A stretch of 5,161 bases of DNA from JBAPRR01 sp049281195 (GCA_049281195.1 JBAPRR010000150.1:1-5161), one strand, 5' to 3'. Positions 1 to 4,898 are shown, numbered from the stretch's first letter. A program made the numbers and translations. Notes: a model not told the origin generated them from the sequence alone.

Positions 1-67
1 GCAATAGAGCCACCGCGTCTCTTTTGAACTCGGGCGAGTAACGCCTCGAGGTTCCACGCTTTGCCAT
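1..67 (-). CDS. IS3-family transposase OrfA, N-terminal fragment
   Basis: This is the beginning of the DNA-binding OrfA subunit of an IS3-family transposase (HTH_Tnp_1 type). It recognises the element's ends and, by programmed frameshifting in most IS3 elements, is fused to the OrfB integrase. Only 22 codons are in the window, starting at ATG 67-65 on the minus strand. They contain the hallmark RRYSPEFKRDAVALL (residues 8-22), the first helix leading into the helix-turn-helix. A GGAGG ribosome binding site lies eight bases upstream (76-80 on the plus strand), which fixes the start. The gene lies about 58 bases inside the predicted IS end and points away from the helicase remnant. The rest of OrfA and OrfB is beyond the left edge, so whether the element is active cannot be judged. 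Confidence 0.88.
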   Translation of the reverse strand, partial: MAKRGTSRRYSPEFKRDAVALL

Positions 68-125
68 CCCAACATCCTCCTCCAGCTAGGGCCGGTGAGG
101 TGTCCGGTTCAACGGGGGAAGTTCA
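1..125 (-). mobile_element. Left end of an IS3-family insertion sequence (runs off the left edge)
   Basis: Read on the minus strand from 125, the sequence begins TGAACTTCCCCC and reaches GGACACC 21 bases in. This is the layout of IS3-type left terminal repeats: a TG terminus, a C-rich block, then GGACAC at the same distance as I recall for IS3 itself. It is followed by a leader, a GGAGG ribosome binding site at 76-80, and the OrfA start at 67. The boundary at 125 is supported independently: from 126 the plus strand continues a helicase reading frame exactly at QQL of the motif GDPxQL. The target duplication would start at 126 (CAA or CAAC), but the other end of the element is outside the window. 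The family call is firm; the exact boundary is an inference from the repeat pattern. Confidence 0.85.
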
Positions 126-848
126 CAACAGTTGGCGCAACCTAGCCAAGCGGCTCATCCACCAGGTGCGGGGGCGTCTCCACTCGGACACGTCCTAGGT
201 GACAGAGCGACCATAGGTGTGGACAAAGGTGTGCTCCTAGACCGGACATGGCGGATGCACCCGTCACTCTGCTCTTACACATCAGAGATGTTCTATGACG
301 ACCGGCTCGAGGGTGTCGCGGATCTCGAGAATCAGCTGGTCCTGGGCGACGAGGCTTCGGAATGCGGCATTCGATTCGTGCCTGTTTCACATCAAGGCAA
401 TGCCAATGGCTCACCAGAGGAGGCCGCAGTAGTCGCAAATCTCGTCGGGTCCTTCCTCGGGTCATCCTGGCAAGACAAAGATGGAGTCGAAAGGGCCTTT
501 ACGAGTGAAGACGTGCTCGTGATCACTCCTTTCAACGTCCAGGTTCGGGAGATCAAGCGGGCTCTCGCGACTACCGGTTACTCCGACGTGAGGGTCGGAA
601 CGGTCGACAAGTTCCAAGGTCGAGAGGCGGCCGTATCGATTTATTCAATGGCCTCGTCTACCGCGGAGGACGCTACGCGCGGGATCGAATTTCTCTATGA
701 CCTTCATCGGTTGAACGTTGCCACTTCGCGAGCCCGGGGTCTTGCAGTGATCGTGGCTAGCCCCGATCTCCTCCGGGTCTTTTGCAGAACGACCAAGCAG
801 ATGCAGATGGTCAACGCTTTATGTCGCGCCTGGGAGATGGCTCAGTGA
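126..848 (+). pseudogene. C-terminal helicase remnant of a TM0106-type RecB-like nuclease/SF1 helicase, cut by the IS
   Basis: This is the last 240 codons of a large protein in which an N-terminal RecB-like nuclease is joined to a superfamily 1 (Upf1/AAA_12-like) DNA helicase; complete members are usually over 1000 residues. Visible helicase motifs, numbered from TTG 132: the end of motif III (QQLAQPSQ at the very start), motif IV region DRTWRMHP (37-44), the ITPFNVQV segment (131-138), motif V GTVDKFQGREA (156-166) and motif VI LNVATSRAR (194-202). The family-typical tail QMVNALCRAWEMA follows, so the 3' end is natural. Motifs I, Ia and II and the nuclease domain are absent, because the IS3-type element ends at 125 and splits the gene inside motif III. 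Translation could restart at TTG 132, but a protein without the Walker motifs could not hydrolyse ATP. No frameshift or stop has accumulated, which suggests a recent insertion. TM0106 assignment is from remembered family sequence; the helicase call is firm. Confidence 0.85.
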
Positions 849-1376
849 AGCTATTTCTTATTGTCGGAGTATCGGATCCACTGTGTGCGTCACACTGACT
901 TCAGTGGGATCGATACGTCTGCGGTGCGCCGACGGTCGCTGTAGTCGGGCATGAAACAATTGCAGCCCGCCGGACTTCCTTTCGCTCCACTGTTTTTGCA
1001 GTTGTATCCGTCGATGCCGATCTAGGCCGACATGTCGGGTCATGTCCGAGGTGCAGGTACGCCTGAGGGCGTCCGAAGTCCAGCTCGGGGTGACTGTCGT
1101 CAAGGTGCCGCCCGAGACTGCATACCCGACCAGTTGGACGAGCAATGGATCAGCCCTCCTAATGCGGGTGCTCTGGAACTGCCACCGGGCTGGATTGTCG
1201 AGAACGAGCCCCACCCCGCTGCCAACCGCAGCCCACGCGGGCAGCGCCATCGGGATTGCCAGTACCGGCGCCGGCCCGACGGACGAGCATCCGCGATCCG
1301 ATGAACGAATATGACGAGGGCCTCCCTCACATCCTTTTGATGAGTGGGGTGGTAGCCGCTCCGCTGTTCGCCTCTG
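849..1376. other. Gene-poor stretch between the helicase remnant and the toxin-antitoxin operon
   Basis: No recognisable gene, RNA gene or transposase fragment was seen on either strand here. Several frames are open by chance in this GC-rich DNA, including one of 178 codons on the minus strand (1394-858) that extends over the antitoxin operator and shows no family signature. A plus-strand frame at 1042-1314 (90 codons) has a high share of G or C in third positions (about three quarters by eye), so a degraded gene is possible. The sequence shortly after the helicase stop contains the inverted repeat listed separately. Confidence 0.5.
871..914. repeat. Imperfect inverted repeat with nested hairpins just after the helicase stop
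   Basis: The outer arms ATCGGATCCACTG (871-883) and CAGTGGGATCGAT (902-914) are complementary except for a one-base shift. Inside lie two mutually exclusive smaller structures: GTGTG-CGT-CACAC (883-895) and CACTGA-CT-TCAGTG (893-906). There is no T-run after the stem, so it is not a standard intrinsic terminator, although its position 23 bases after the stop codon would suit transcript-end processing. It could also be a relic of another mobile element's end. Function unknown. Confidence 0.45.
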
Positions 1377-1394
1377 GTGTACACATATGTACAC
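1377..1394. promoter_or_regulatory. Dyad operator of the toxin-antitoxin operon
   Basis: The 7-base arms GTGTACA (1377-1383) and TGTACAC (1388-1394) are perfectly complementary around the spacer CATA. The dyad sits exactly over the -35 region of the predicted antitoxin promoter, with a related half-site GGTACA at 1398-1403 overlapping the -10. Phd/YefM antitoxins bind such palindromes through their N-terminal fold and repress their own operon, more strongly when the toxin is bound. The sequence and location are seen; the binding protein is inferred. Confidence 0.7.
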
Positions 1395-1396
1395 GA

Positions 1397-1405
1397 TGGT
1401 ACAAT
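1397..1405 (+). promoter_or_regulatory. Extended -10 promoter giving a leaderless antitoxin mRNA
   Basis: TGGTACAAT contains an extended TGN motif and a TACAAT hexamer (1400-1405; five of six to the TATAAT consensus). The antitoxin ATG begins six bases later at 1412, which is where transcription would be expected to start. No Shine-Dalgarno sequence precedes that ATG. A leaderless message, common in actinobacteria, explains both facts. The -35 position falls in the operator dyad and matches the consensus poorly, in keeping with an extended -10. Confidence 0.65.
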
Positions 1406-1411
1406 TCGCCG

Positions 1412-1705
1412 ATGTCGACCAGTCTGACCGTCAGTGAAGCGAGAGCGGCGCTGCCGCAGCTCCTTGACCGCGTGGGAGCGGGCGAGGAAGTGACCATTAC
1501 CCGCCATGGGAAGCCAGTGGCCGTCCTCGTCCGGCCCGATGCCTTGAGGGCTCGCCGGGCCGACGCAGCGTTGGCCACTGCCGGGGTGGTCCGAGACGCT
1601 CTCGCACGGGGTCGACATTCCACACTGTCGGCATCTCCCACACTCCGTCCCGACCGGGCGGAGGCTCTCATCGCTGAGATGCGAGCTGGGAGATCGGGCC
1701 GCTAG
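1412..1705 (+). CDS. Phd/YefM-family antitoxin
   Basis: A 97-residue antitoxin of a type II toxin-antitoxin system. It neutralises the PIN ribonuclease encoded next to it and represses the shared promoter. Residues 1-45 show the Phd/YefM pattern: TVSEARAALPQLLDRV (6-21), EEVTITRHGKPVAVLV (25-40), then RPDAL. This N-terminal part makes the DNA-binding dimer. Residues 46-97 are rich in Arg and Ala and should form the flexible toxin-binding tail. The frame is open upstream to 1256, but ATG 1412 is preferred because the family signature begins there and a -10 hexamer lies six bases ahead, implying a leaderless mRNA. The stop is nine bases before the toxin start, so both genes share one transcript. 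PIN toxins are often paired with VapB antitoxins of other folds, so a gene symbol is left blank. Family assignment is strong. Confidence 0.9.
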   Translation: MSTSLTVSEARAALPQLLDRVGAGEEVTITRHGKPVAVLVRPDALRARRADAALATAGVVRDALARGRHSTLSASPTLRPDRAEALIAEMRAGRSGR

Positions 1706-1714
1706 CTCAAGGAC

Positions 1715-2140
1715 ATGGATGCCTTCGACGCTGACGTATTGGTTTACGCGGCCGTCCCCGGACATGAGTTCGGTCAACGAGTCCGTGCCTTGTTCACCGC
1801 GGAGTCCTTAGAGGACTCCAGGGTCGGGATCGGATCGGTGCTGCTCTTGCCTGAGCTGTTGATGAAGCCTTTGCGCGAGCACGCCGACAACGAGTTCACC
1901 GAGCTCGTTGCTTTGCTCGGCCGGCTCGACCTGCTCCCTACCGATGAAGCCACCGCCGAGTTGGCAACGGCCTTAGGTGCTTCTTACAAGCTGCGAGCCG
2001 CGGACGCTGTCCACCTCGCCACAGCGGTCGGTGCCGGTGCGGACCGCTTCCTCACCAACAACCGATCCGACTTTCCGAAATCCATTTCCGAAATCGATAT
2101 CACCTATCCAGATGAGCTGGCCGCGGCGAACGATCGATGA
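1715..2140 (+). CDS. vapC: VapC-like PIN-domain ribonuclease toxin
   Basis: A 141-residue PIN-domain endoribonuclease, the toxin of the preceding antitoxin. VapC-type enzymes cleave specific RNAs, often tRNA or rRNA, with Mg2+ held by conserved acidic residues. Those seen here are Asp5 and Asp7 in FDADVLVYA (4-12), Glu47 in LLLPELLMKP (43-52), Asp97 in LRAADAVHLATA (93-104) and Asp119 in FLTNNRSDF (112-120). Length is typical and no catalytic residue is missing, so it should be active. ATG 1715 is required because the first catalytic Asp is only five residues in. The AAGGA before it (1709-1713) is one base from the ATG, too close for a good ribosome site, so translation probably depends on ribosomes finishing the antitoxin nine bases upstream. 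That would keep toxin below antitoxin. The stop overlaps a short downstream ORF by ATGA. The target RNA cannot be predicted. Confidence 0.92.
   Translation: MDAFDADVLVYAAVPGHEFGQRVRALFTAESLEDSRVGIGSVLLLPELLMKPLREHADNEFTELVALLGRLDLLPTDEATAELATALGASYKLRAADAVHLATAVGAGADRFLTNNRSDFPKSISEIDITYPDELAAANDR
1801..1819 (+). repeat. Perfect 8-bp hairpin inside the toxin gene
   Basis: GGAGTCCT (1801-1808) and AGGACTCC (1812-1819) are exact reverse complements around the loop TAG. It lies about 30 codons into the toxin frame (residues around ESLEDS) and could form a stable mRNA hairpin. The encoded residues are not part of the conserved PIN motifs. It may be chance, or it may slow translation of the toxin. 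Confidence 0.4.
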
Positions 2141-2283
2141 GCAACCGTAGGCACTATGACCCGATGGCGAGGGTCAAGAAAGGGACCGTGTCGTCGAAAA
2201 CTGGAGGGAGCTATCGACTGGTCTTTGCGTCGCAGGTTTTGGATCTCAAAAAGAGGCTGAAAATAGAGGCTGTCAGCGCATAG
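2137..2283 (+). CDS. Small basic ORF overlapping the toxin stop (unknown function)
   Basis: I do not recognise this 48-codon ORF. It starts at ATG 2137, sharing four bases (ATGA) with the toxin stop at 2138-2140, the classic arrangement for translational coupling, and ends at TAG 2281. The product is basic: 11 Lys or Arg residues against four Asp or Glu, with a Lys/Arg cluster KKRLK at 38-42. It has no signal peptide, membrane segment or Cys. An internal ATG at 2164 (codon 10) is a second possible start. The position suggests a third, co-translated member of the toxin-antitoxin operon. It could equally be the truncated start of a longer gene or a chance frame, since the sequence after it shows no coding pattern. 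The overlap is observed; function is unknown. Confidence 0.4.
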   Translation: MSNRRHYDPMARVKKGTVSSKTGGSYRLVFASQVLDLKKRLKIEAVSA

Positions 2284-2606
2284 CCTCATCAAACGGCCGC
2301 ATGTTCGACCTGTCGCTACTTGGCTCGATTGTCCGGATCAGGTAACCCGTCGACAAGTATCCGGCGCCACGCCCGGCGCCGTCCGAGATTTGAAAATGCT
2401 CTTGAAAAATGGAACGGCGCCCTCGTCCACCGTCCGCTCGGCGCCTTTAGTCACCTGTACCGTGGACCAGTACCACCAAACTGGAAGCGACGCTTGCCTC
2501 GCCGGGAGACAGAGACGAGTGTTCGGCGTTGGCCAATGACTCCGCCACCGGCAGGGCGGGCAAAAAATGGAACAGATCACTACCTCTGCGGGCAAATGCA
2601 GCAATA
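2284..2606. other. Intergenic stretch with clustered GGCGCC sites; no gene recognised
   Basis: No convincing coding region, RNA gene or terminator is visible. The open frames on both strands here have no family signature. Four copies of the palindrome GGCGCC occur at 2363, 2375, 2416 and 2440, and a short direct repeat TGAAAA(A)TG occurs around 2391-2411. The promoter of the sigma fragment that follows should lie here, but I see no clear hexamers. Confidence 0.4.
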
Positions 2607-2858
2607 GTGGATCAAATCATCTGCTCAGAATCCGAGGGCGAACCGGGCGATGAGCCGATCGGGGAACCGACGCCGGTCATCTCCATCTGTCCCTTGGGCG
2701 ATCCCGCTAAGTTCTCGATCGCCTACGACCGTTACTCCGCGACAGTCGCCCGCTTCGTGGCTGTGCGCGTTGAAGAGTCTGTCGTCGAAGACCTGCTGGT
2801 GGAGACCTTTCTTCAAGCTTTTCGATCGCGATCCAGGTTCAAACCGGCGCAACTATGA
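2607..2858 (+). pseudogene. Truncated ECF sigma factor, region 2 only
   Basis: The frame from about 2700 to 2846 encodes a sigma-70 region 2 of ECF type: FSIAYDRYSATVARFVAVRV, then EESVVEDLLVETFLQAF, then RSRSRF. This matches the helix that binds the RNA polymerase clamp and the start of the -10 recognition helix (family pattern LYDRYxxxVYRYVxRRV...AEDLVAETFLxAFR). It stops at TGA 2856, before the rest of region 2 and all of region 4, so it could not direct promoter recognition. Another frame continues RRNYELSRWDL to a stop at 2907, so a frameshift near 2850 is possible, but no region 4 follows before the opposite-strand gene. The start is uncertain: GTG 2607 is given, TTG 2529 is also in frame, and neither has a good ribosome site. 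It is probably a remnant. It is not a copy of the sigma gene at 4035. Confidence 0.65.
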
Positions 2859-2919
2859 GTTGTCACGCTGGGACCTGGCAGCGTTTGGTCACGGTGGTAA
2901 GACCTGAAATGAAGAAGAA

Positions 2920-3552
2920 TCAGCCCTTCACTTGGGGTTTTCTGGCCACTAGCCACAAGAACCGGACGATGTGACCGTCACCTTCGTCCTCTTCGATGAC
3001 CTGCCAGTTCTCGATGGTCATTCCAATTTGCTCAATGGATTGCCGGGTAGCTGTGTCGCCGATGCCACCAAAAAACATAGGGACACCCAACCAGTCGTCC
3101 TCGGTTCCGTCACCGGCGACGCACGGTGCACTCGCCAAAAGAAACCCTCCGGGCCGCAGCCACTCGGCGATTGTGGCAAACAGCGGCGTGTGACGCTGGG
3201 CCGGAATATGACCAAGGGCGTAGAACGAAACGACGGCGTCGACACTGCTCGACCGGAGCGCAAACCTTGACATGTCGGCACGGACCAGGCGTGCCGATGG
3301 TGCAGATCGTTTGGCGAGCTGAAGCTGGACCATCGACCCGTCCACGCCGATAACCCGGTGTCGCTGAGCGAGCATGCGTGTTGCAGGGTCGCCAGGCCCG
3401 CAACCGAGGTCGACGACAACCTTGTCGGGAAGCAGTGTCGCCAGTAACCAGTTCAACCAGTGCAGACGAACCGGGCTCGCATGAGACCACTTCCAGTACC
3501 TGTCGCCGATACGGTCGTAGCCTTCAGTAACGGCCTTGAACTCCTCGCTCAC
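2920..3552 (-). CDS. Class I SAM-dependent methyltransferase
   Basis: A complete 210-residue Rossmann-fold methyltransferase of the Methyltransf_11/25 type, a soluble enzyme that moves a methyl group from S-adenosylmethionine to an unknown acceptor. Motif I is VVVDLGCGPGDPA (45-57), the glycine-rich SAM loop. Asp71 in VIGVDGS (68-73+) should bind the ribose hydroxyls. RADMSRF (91-97) contacts the adenine, DAVVSFYALGHI (105-116) is the motif following strand 4, and LRPGGFLLAS (132-141) is motif III. Length is normal and no key residue is missing. The start is GTG 3552-3550; no Shine-Dalgarno precedes it, but a -10-like CATAGT lies eight bases upstream, suggesting a leaderless mRNA. It is a single-gene unit, convergent with the sigma fragment and divergent from the sigma gene at 4035. 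The substrate (small molecule, lipid or other) cannot be read from the sequence. Confidence 0.9.
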   Translation of the reverse strand: MSEEFKAVTEGYDRIGDRYWKWSHASPVRLHWLNWLLATLLPDKVVVDLGCGPGDPATRMLAQRHRVIGVDGSMVQLQLAKRSAPSARLVRADMSRFALRSSSVDAVVSFYALGHIPAQRHTPLFATIAEWLRPGGFLLASAPCVAGDGTEDDWLGVPMFFGGIGDTATRQSIEQIGMTIENWQVIEEDEGDGHIVRFLWLVARKPQVKG

Positions 3553-3560
3553 GCTGGCAG

Positions 3561-3589
3561 ACTATGACGCACGGACTGGCCGTACCCAA
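3561..3589 (-). promoter_or_regulatory. Candidate methyltransferase promoter (leaderless)
   Basis: On the minus strand TTGGGT (3589-3584) and CATAGT (3566-3561) are separated by exactly 17 bases. The -10 is eight bases from the GTG start, so transcription would start at or next to the first base of the coding region. The match to consensus is modest (three of six and four of six), so this rests on spacing and position. Confidence 0.45.
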
Positions 3590-3754
3590 GACAGGGAAAC
3601 GTCCGTTGATCAGAGGCTTCCGGCCTTAAGGCCCGCCACTCGTCAATCCCGTCCTGAACATGAAGGGGTTGTATAGCTGTTCACAGCGACCAGTAAGGCA
3701 AGCGGCGACCCTGAATCCGACGGTAGGACTCGGTGACCAATGGGACCGGACATC

Positions 3755-3788
3755 CCTGTGCCCGGCCACTTAAGTGTCGGGGCACAGG
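3755..3788. repeat. 34-base near-perfect dyad symmetry
   Basis: The arms CCTGTGCCC (3755-3763) and GGGCACAGG (3780-3788) are exact reverse complements. They flank a centred 10-base palindrome CACTTAAGTG (3767-3776). Fifteen of 17 base pairs across the dyad match. There is no T-run, so it is not a typical terminator. It lies in the divergent region about 200 bases from the methyltransferase start and 250 from the sigma start. It may be an operator, a cruciform-forming site or a mobile-element relic. Confidence 0.6.
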
Positions 3789-3999
3789 ACCGACAGCCGA
3801 ATGTGTCCGAAGCACGAACCTCGAGACTCGCGTCGAGTGCAGTCCGATGTCGGTGGAAGTTCTTTGGTTCGAATGGTTTGCCCGGCTTCACGGTGGTCGG
3901 ACCGCCTGATGCCGCAGTTCTTGAGTCGCGTGACATAGTCCGCGCCTCGTGCGAGCCTCGTTGCTCATGCCACCAGGGATTTCCCGTCTTGAGGGCGGA

Positions 4000-4026
4000 A
4001 GTCACATTCTGGAGGTGCCGTGCGTC
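4000..4026 (+). promoter_or_regulatory. ECF41-type promoter in front of the sigma gene
   Basis: AGTCACA (4000-4006), 16 bases, then CGTC (4023-4026). The consensus I recall for group ECF41 sigma factors is TGTCACA-N16-CGTC, so ten of eleven positions and the spacing agree. It ends eight bases before the GTG start, which points to autoregulation and a leaderless or nearly leaderless transcript. The match is seen; the consensus is from memory of published ECF41 work; recognition by the adjacent sigma factor is inferred. Confidence 0.65.
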
Positions 4027-4034
4027 AATAGGGT

Positions 4035-4898
4035 GTGAACAAGTTGGGACTGACAGATTTTGACGCCGAGCGGCCCCGTTTGACCACGATCGCGGTCCGG
4101 ATACTTGGGTCCAAGGCCGATGCGGACGACGTCGTTCAGGAAGCCTGGCTTCGACTCTCCCGCACGGACGCTATCGATGACCTCCCCGCCTGGCTTACAA
4201 CCGTCGTGACCCGGCTTTGCCTTGACCAGCTACGCAAGCGGCGTACCAGGTCGGTGGTCGAGTCCATGGTGCATGACGACAACGCTCCGATTGACCCTGA
4301 AGGCGACGCTCTGCTCGCCGAGGTGACGGGTGACGCGATGCAGGTCGTCCTCGATGCCCTGGCACCAGCCGAGCGGGTTGCATTCGTCCTGCACGATGTG
4401 TTCGGGTATCCCTTCGACGACGTCAGTGCGGTCATGGGGCGCTCGAGTACTGCTGTCCGTCAGTTGGCCAGCCGGGCGCGGCGCAAGGTGCAGGGAGTGC
4501 CGGAGCGTGCCGCATTACAGGCAGAGCGCGCCGAGAGCCAACGGGTCGTCGACGCATTCCTCACTGCAGCGCGCGGTGGGGAGCTTGCAACCTTGTTGGC
4601 GCTGCTCGCTCCTGACGCCGTCATGCGTGCCGACCTGGTCGGGCAAGCGATGGGCTCGGAATCCGCGTATGAGGGGGCAGCGGCAGTGGCTGCTCGCTTC
4701 AACGGCACTCGGGGAGCGGCACCGGTCACTATCGACGGTGAGCTGGGTGCGGCTTGGATCCAAGCCGGATCGACCAAGGTGGCATTTGTCTTCCATCTCA
4801 ACGAGGCGGGCTTGGTGCACGAGGTCGAGCTGATCGCTGACCCAGATGTCCTGACAACCATGGAGATAATCCGTGTCCGGGCGAAGTCGAGAGATTGA
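4035..4898 (+). CDS. ECF sigma factor with C-terminal SnoaL-like domain (SigJ/ECF41-like)
   Basis: A 287-residue sigma-70 family protein that directs RNA polymerase to a small set of promoters. Region 2 spans about 8-72 (LTTIAVRILGS, then ADADDVVQEAWLRLSR and WLTTVVTRLCLDQLRKRR). Region 4 spans about 102-154 (LDALAPAERVAFVLHDVFGYPF, GRSSTAVRQLASRARRK), the -35 binding helix-turn-helix. Residues 169-275 form a SnoaL-like domain (VVDAFLTAARGGELATLLALL to VHEVELIADPDVL) that, in SigJ/ECF41 proteins, replaces an anti-sigma factor and tunes activity. DPDVL (269-273) resembles the ECF41 NPDKL motif. The linker WLPE and the DGGGK motif of typical ECF41 are not visible, so it may belong to a related SnoaL-fused group. 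GTG 4035 fits a leaderless transcript from the promoter at 4000-4026; TTG 4044 with AGGG ten bases ahead is an alternative. No anti-sigma gene is adjacent. Confidence 0.9.
   Translation: MNKLGLTDFDAERPRLTTIAVRILGSKADADDVVQEAWLRLSRTDAIDDLPAWLTTVVTRLCLDQLRKRRTRSVVESMVHDDNAPIDPEGDALLAEVTGDAMQVVLDALAPAERVAFVLHDVFGYPFDDVSAVMGRSSTAVRQLASRARRKVQGVPERAALQAERAESQRVVDAFLTAARGGELATLLALLAPDAVMRADLVGQAMGSESAYEGAAAVAARFNGTRGAAPVTIDGELGAAWIQAGSTKVAFVFHLNEAGLVHEVELIADPDVLTTMEIIRVRAKSRD

Larger units (their letters stand above)
3553..3999. other. Divergent intergenic region between the methyltransferase and sigma genes
   Basis: No gene recognised in about 450 bases. Frames open on both strands (for example 4005-3643 on the minus strand and 3740-4063 on the plus strand) show no domain signature and mirror each other, as expected for non-coding GC-rich DNA. 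The region contains a perfect 12-base palindrome GGCCTTAAGGCC (3622-3633), the large dyad at 3755-3788, and the methyltransferase promoter at its left end. Remains of an old insertion are possible but not shown. Confidence 0.5.

Noticed and set aside
102..111. Alternative IS end at 111 (TGAACCGGAC on the minus strand)
   Set aside because: It would leave GGSSQQL in place of GDPxQL in the helicase. The end at 125 fits both the IS3 repeat layout and the helicase frame.
132..848. Treating the helicase ORF from TTG 132 as a complete gene
   Set aside because: TTG 132 is the Leu codon of the conserved QQL of motif III; motifs I and II are missing and an IS end abuts at 125.
858..1394. 178-codon minus-strand ORF
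   Set aside because: No family signature, no ribosome site, and it starts inside the antitoxin operator; probably chance in GC-rich DNA.
2137..2283. A CRISPR array or tRNA anywhere in the window
   Set aside because: No regularly spaced repeats and no cloverleaf were found on reading either strand.
3865..3880. GGTTCGAAT resembling a tRNA T-loop
   Set aside because: The flanking bases TTTGG and GGTTT cannot form a T-stem and no acceptor or anticodon arms are present.
3643..4005. Open frames on both strands of the divergent intergenic region
   Set aside because: They mirror each other, lack recognisable domains and ribosome sites, and overlap the dyad.
4020..4031. GTG 4020 as the sigma start, closer to GGAGG at 4011
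   Set aside because: It is in frame but meets TAG at 4029 before the sigma domain.
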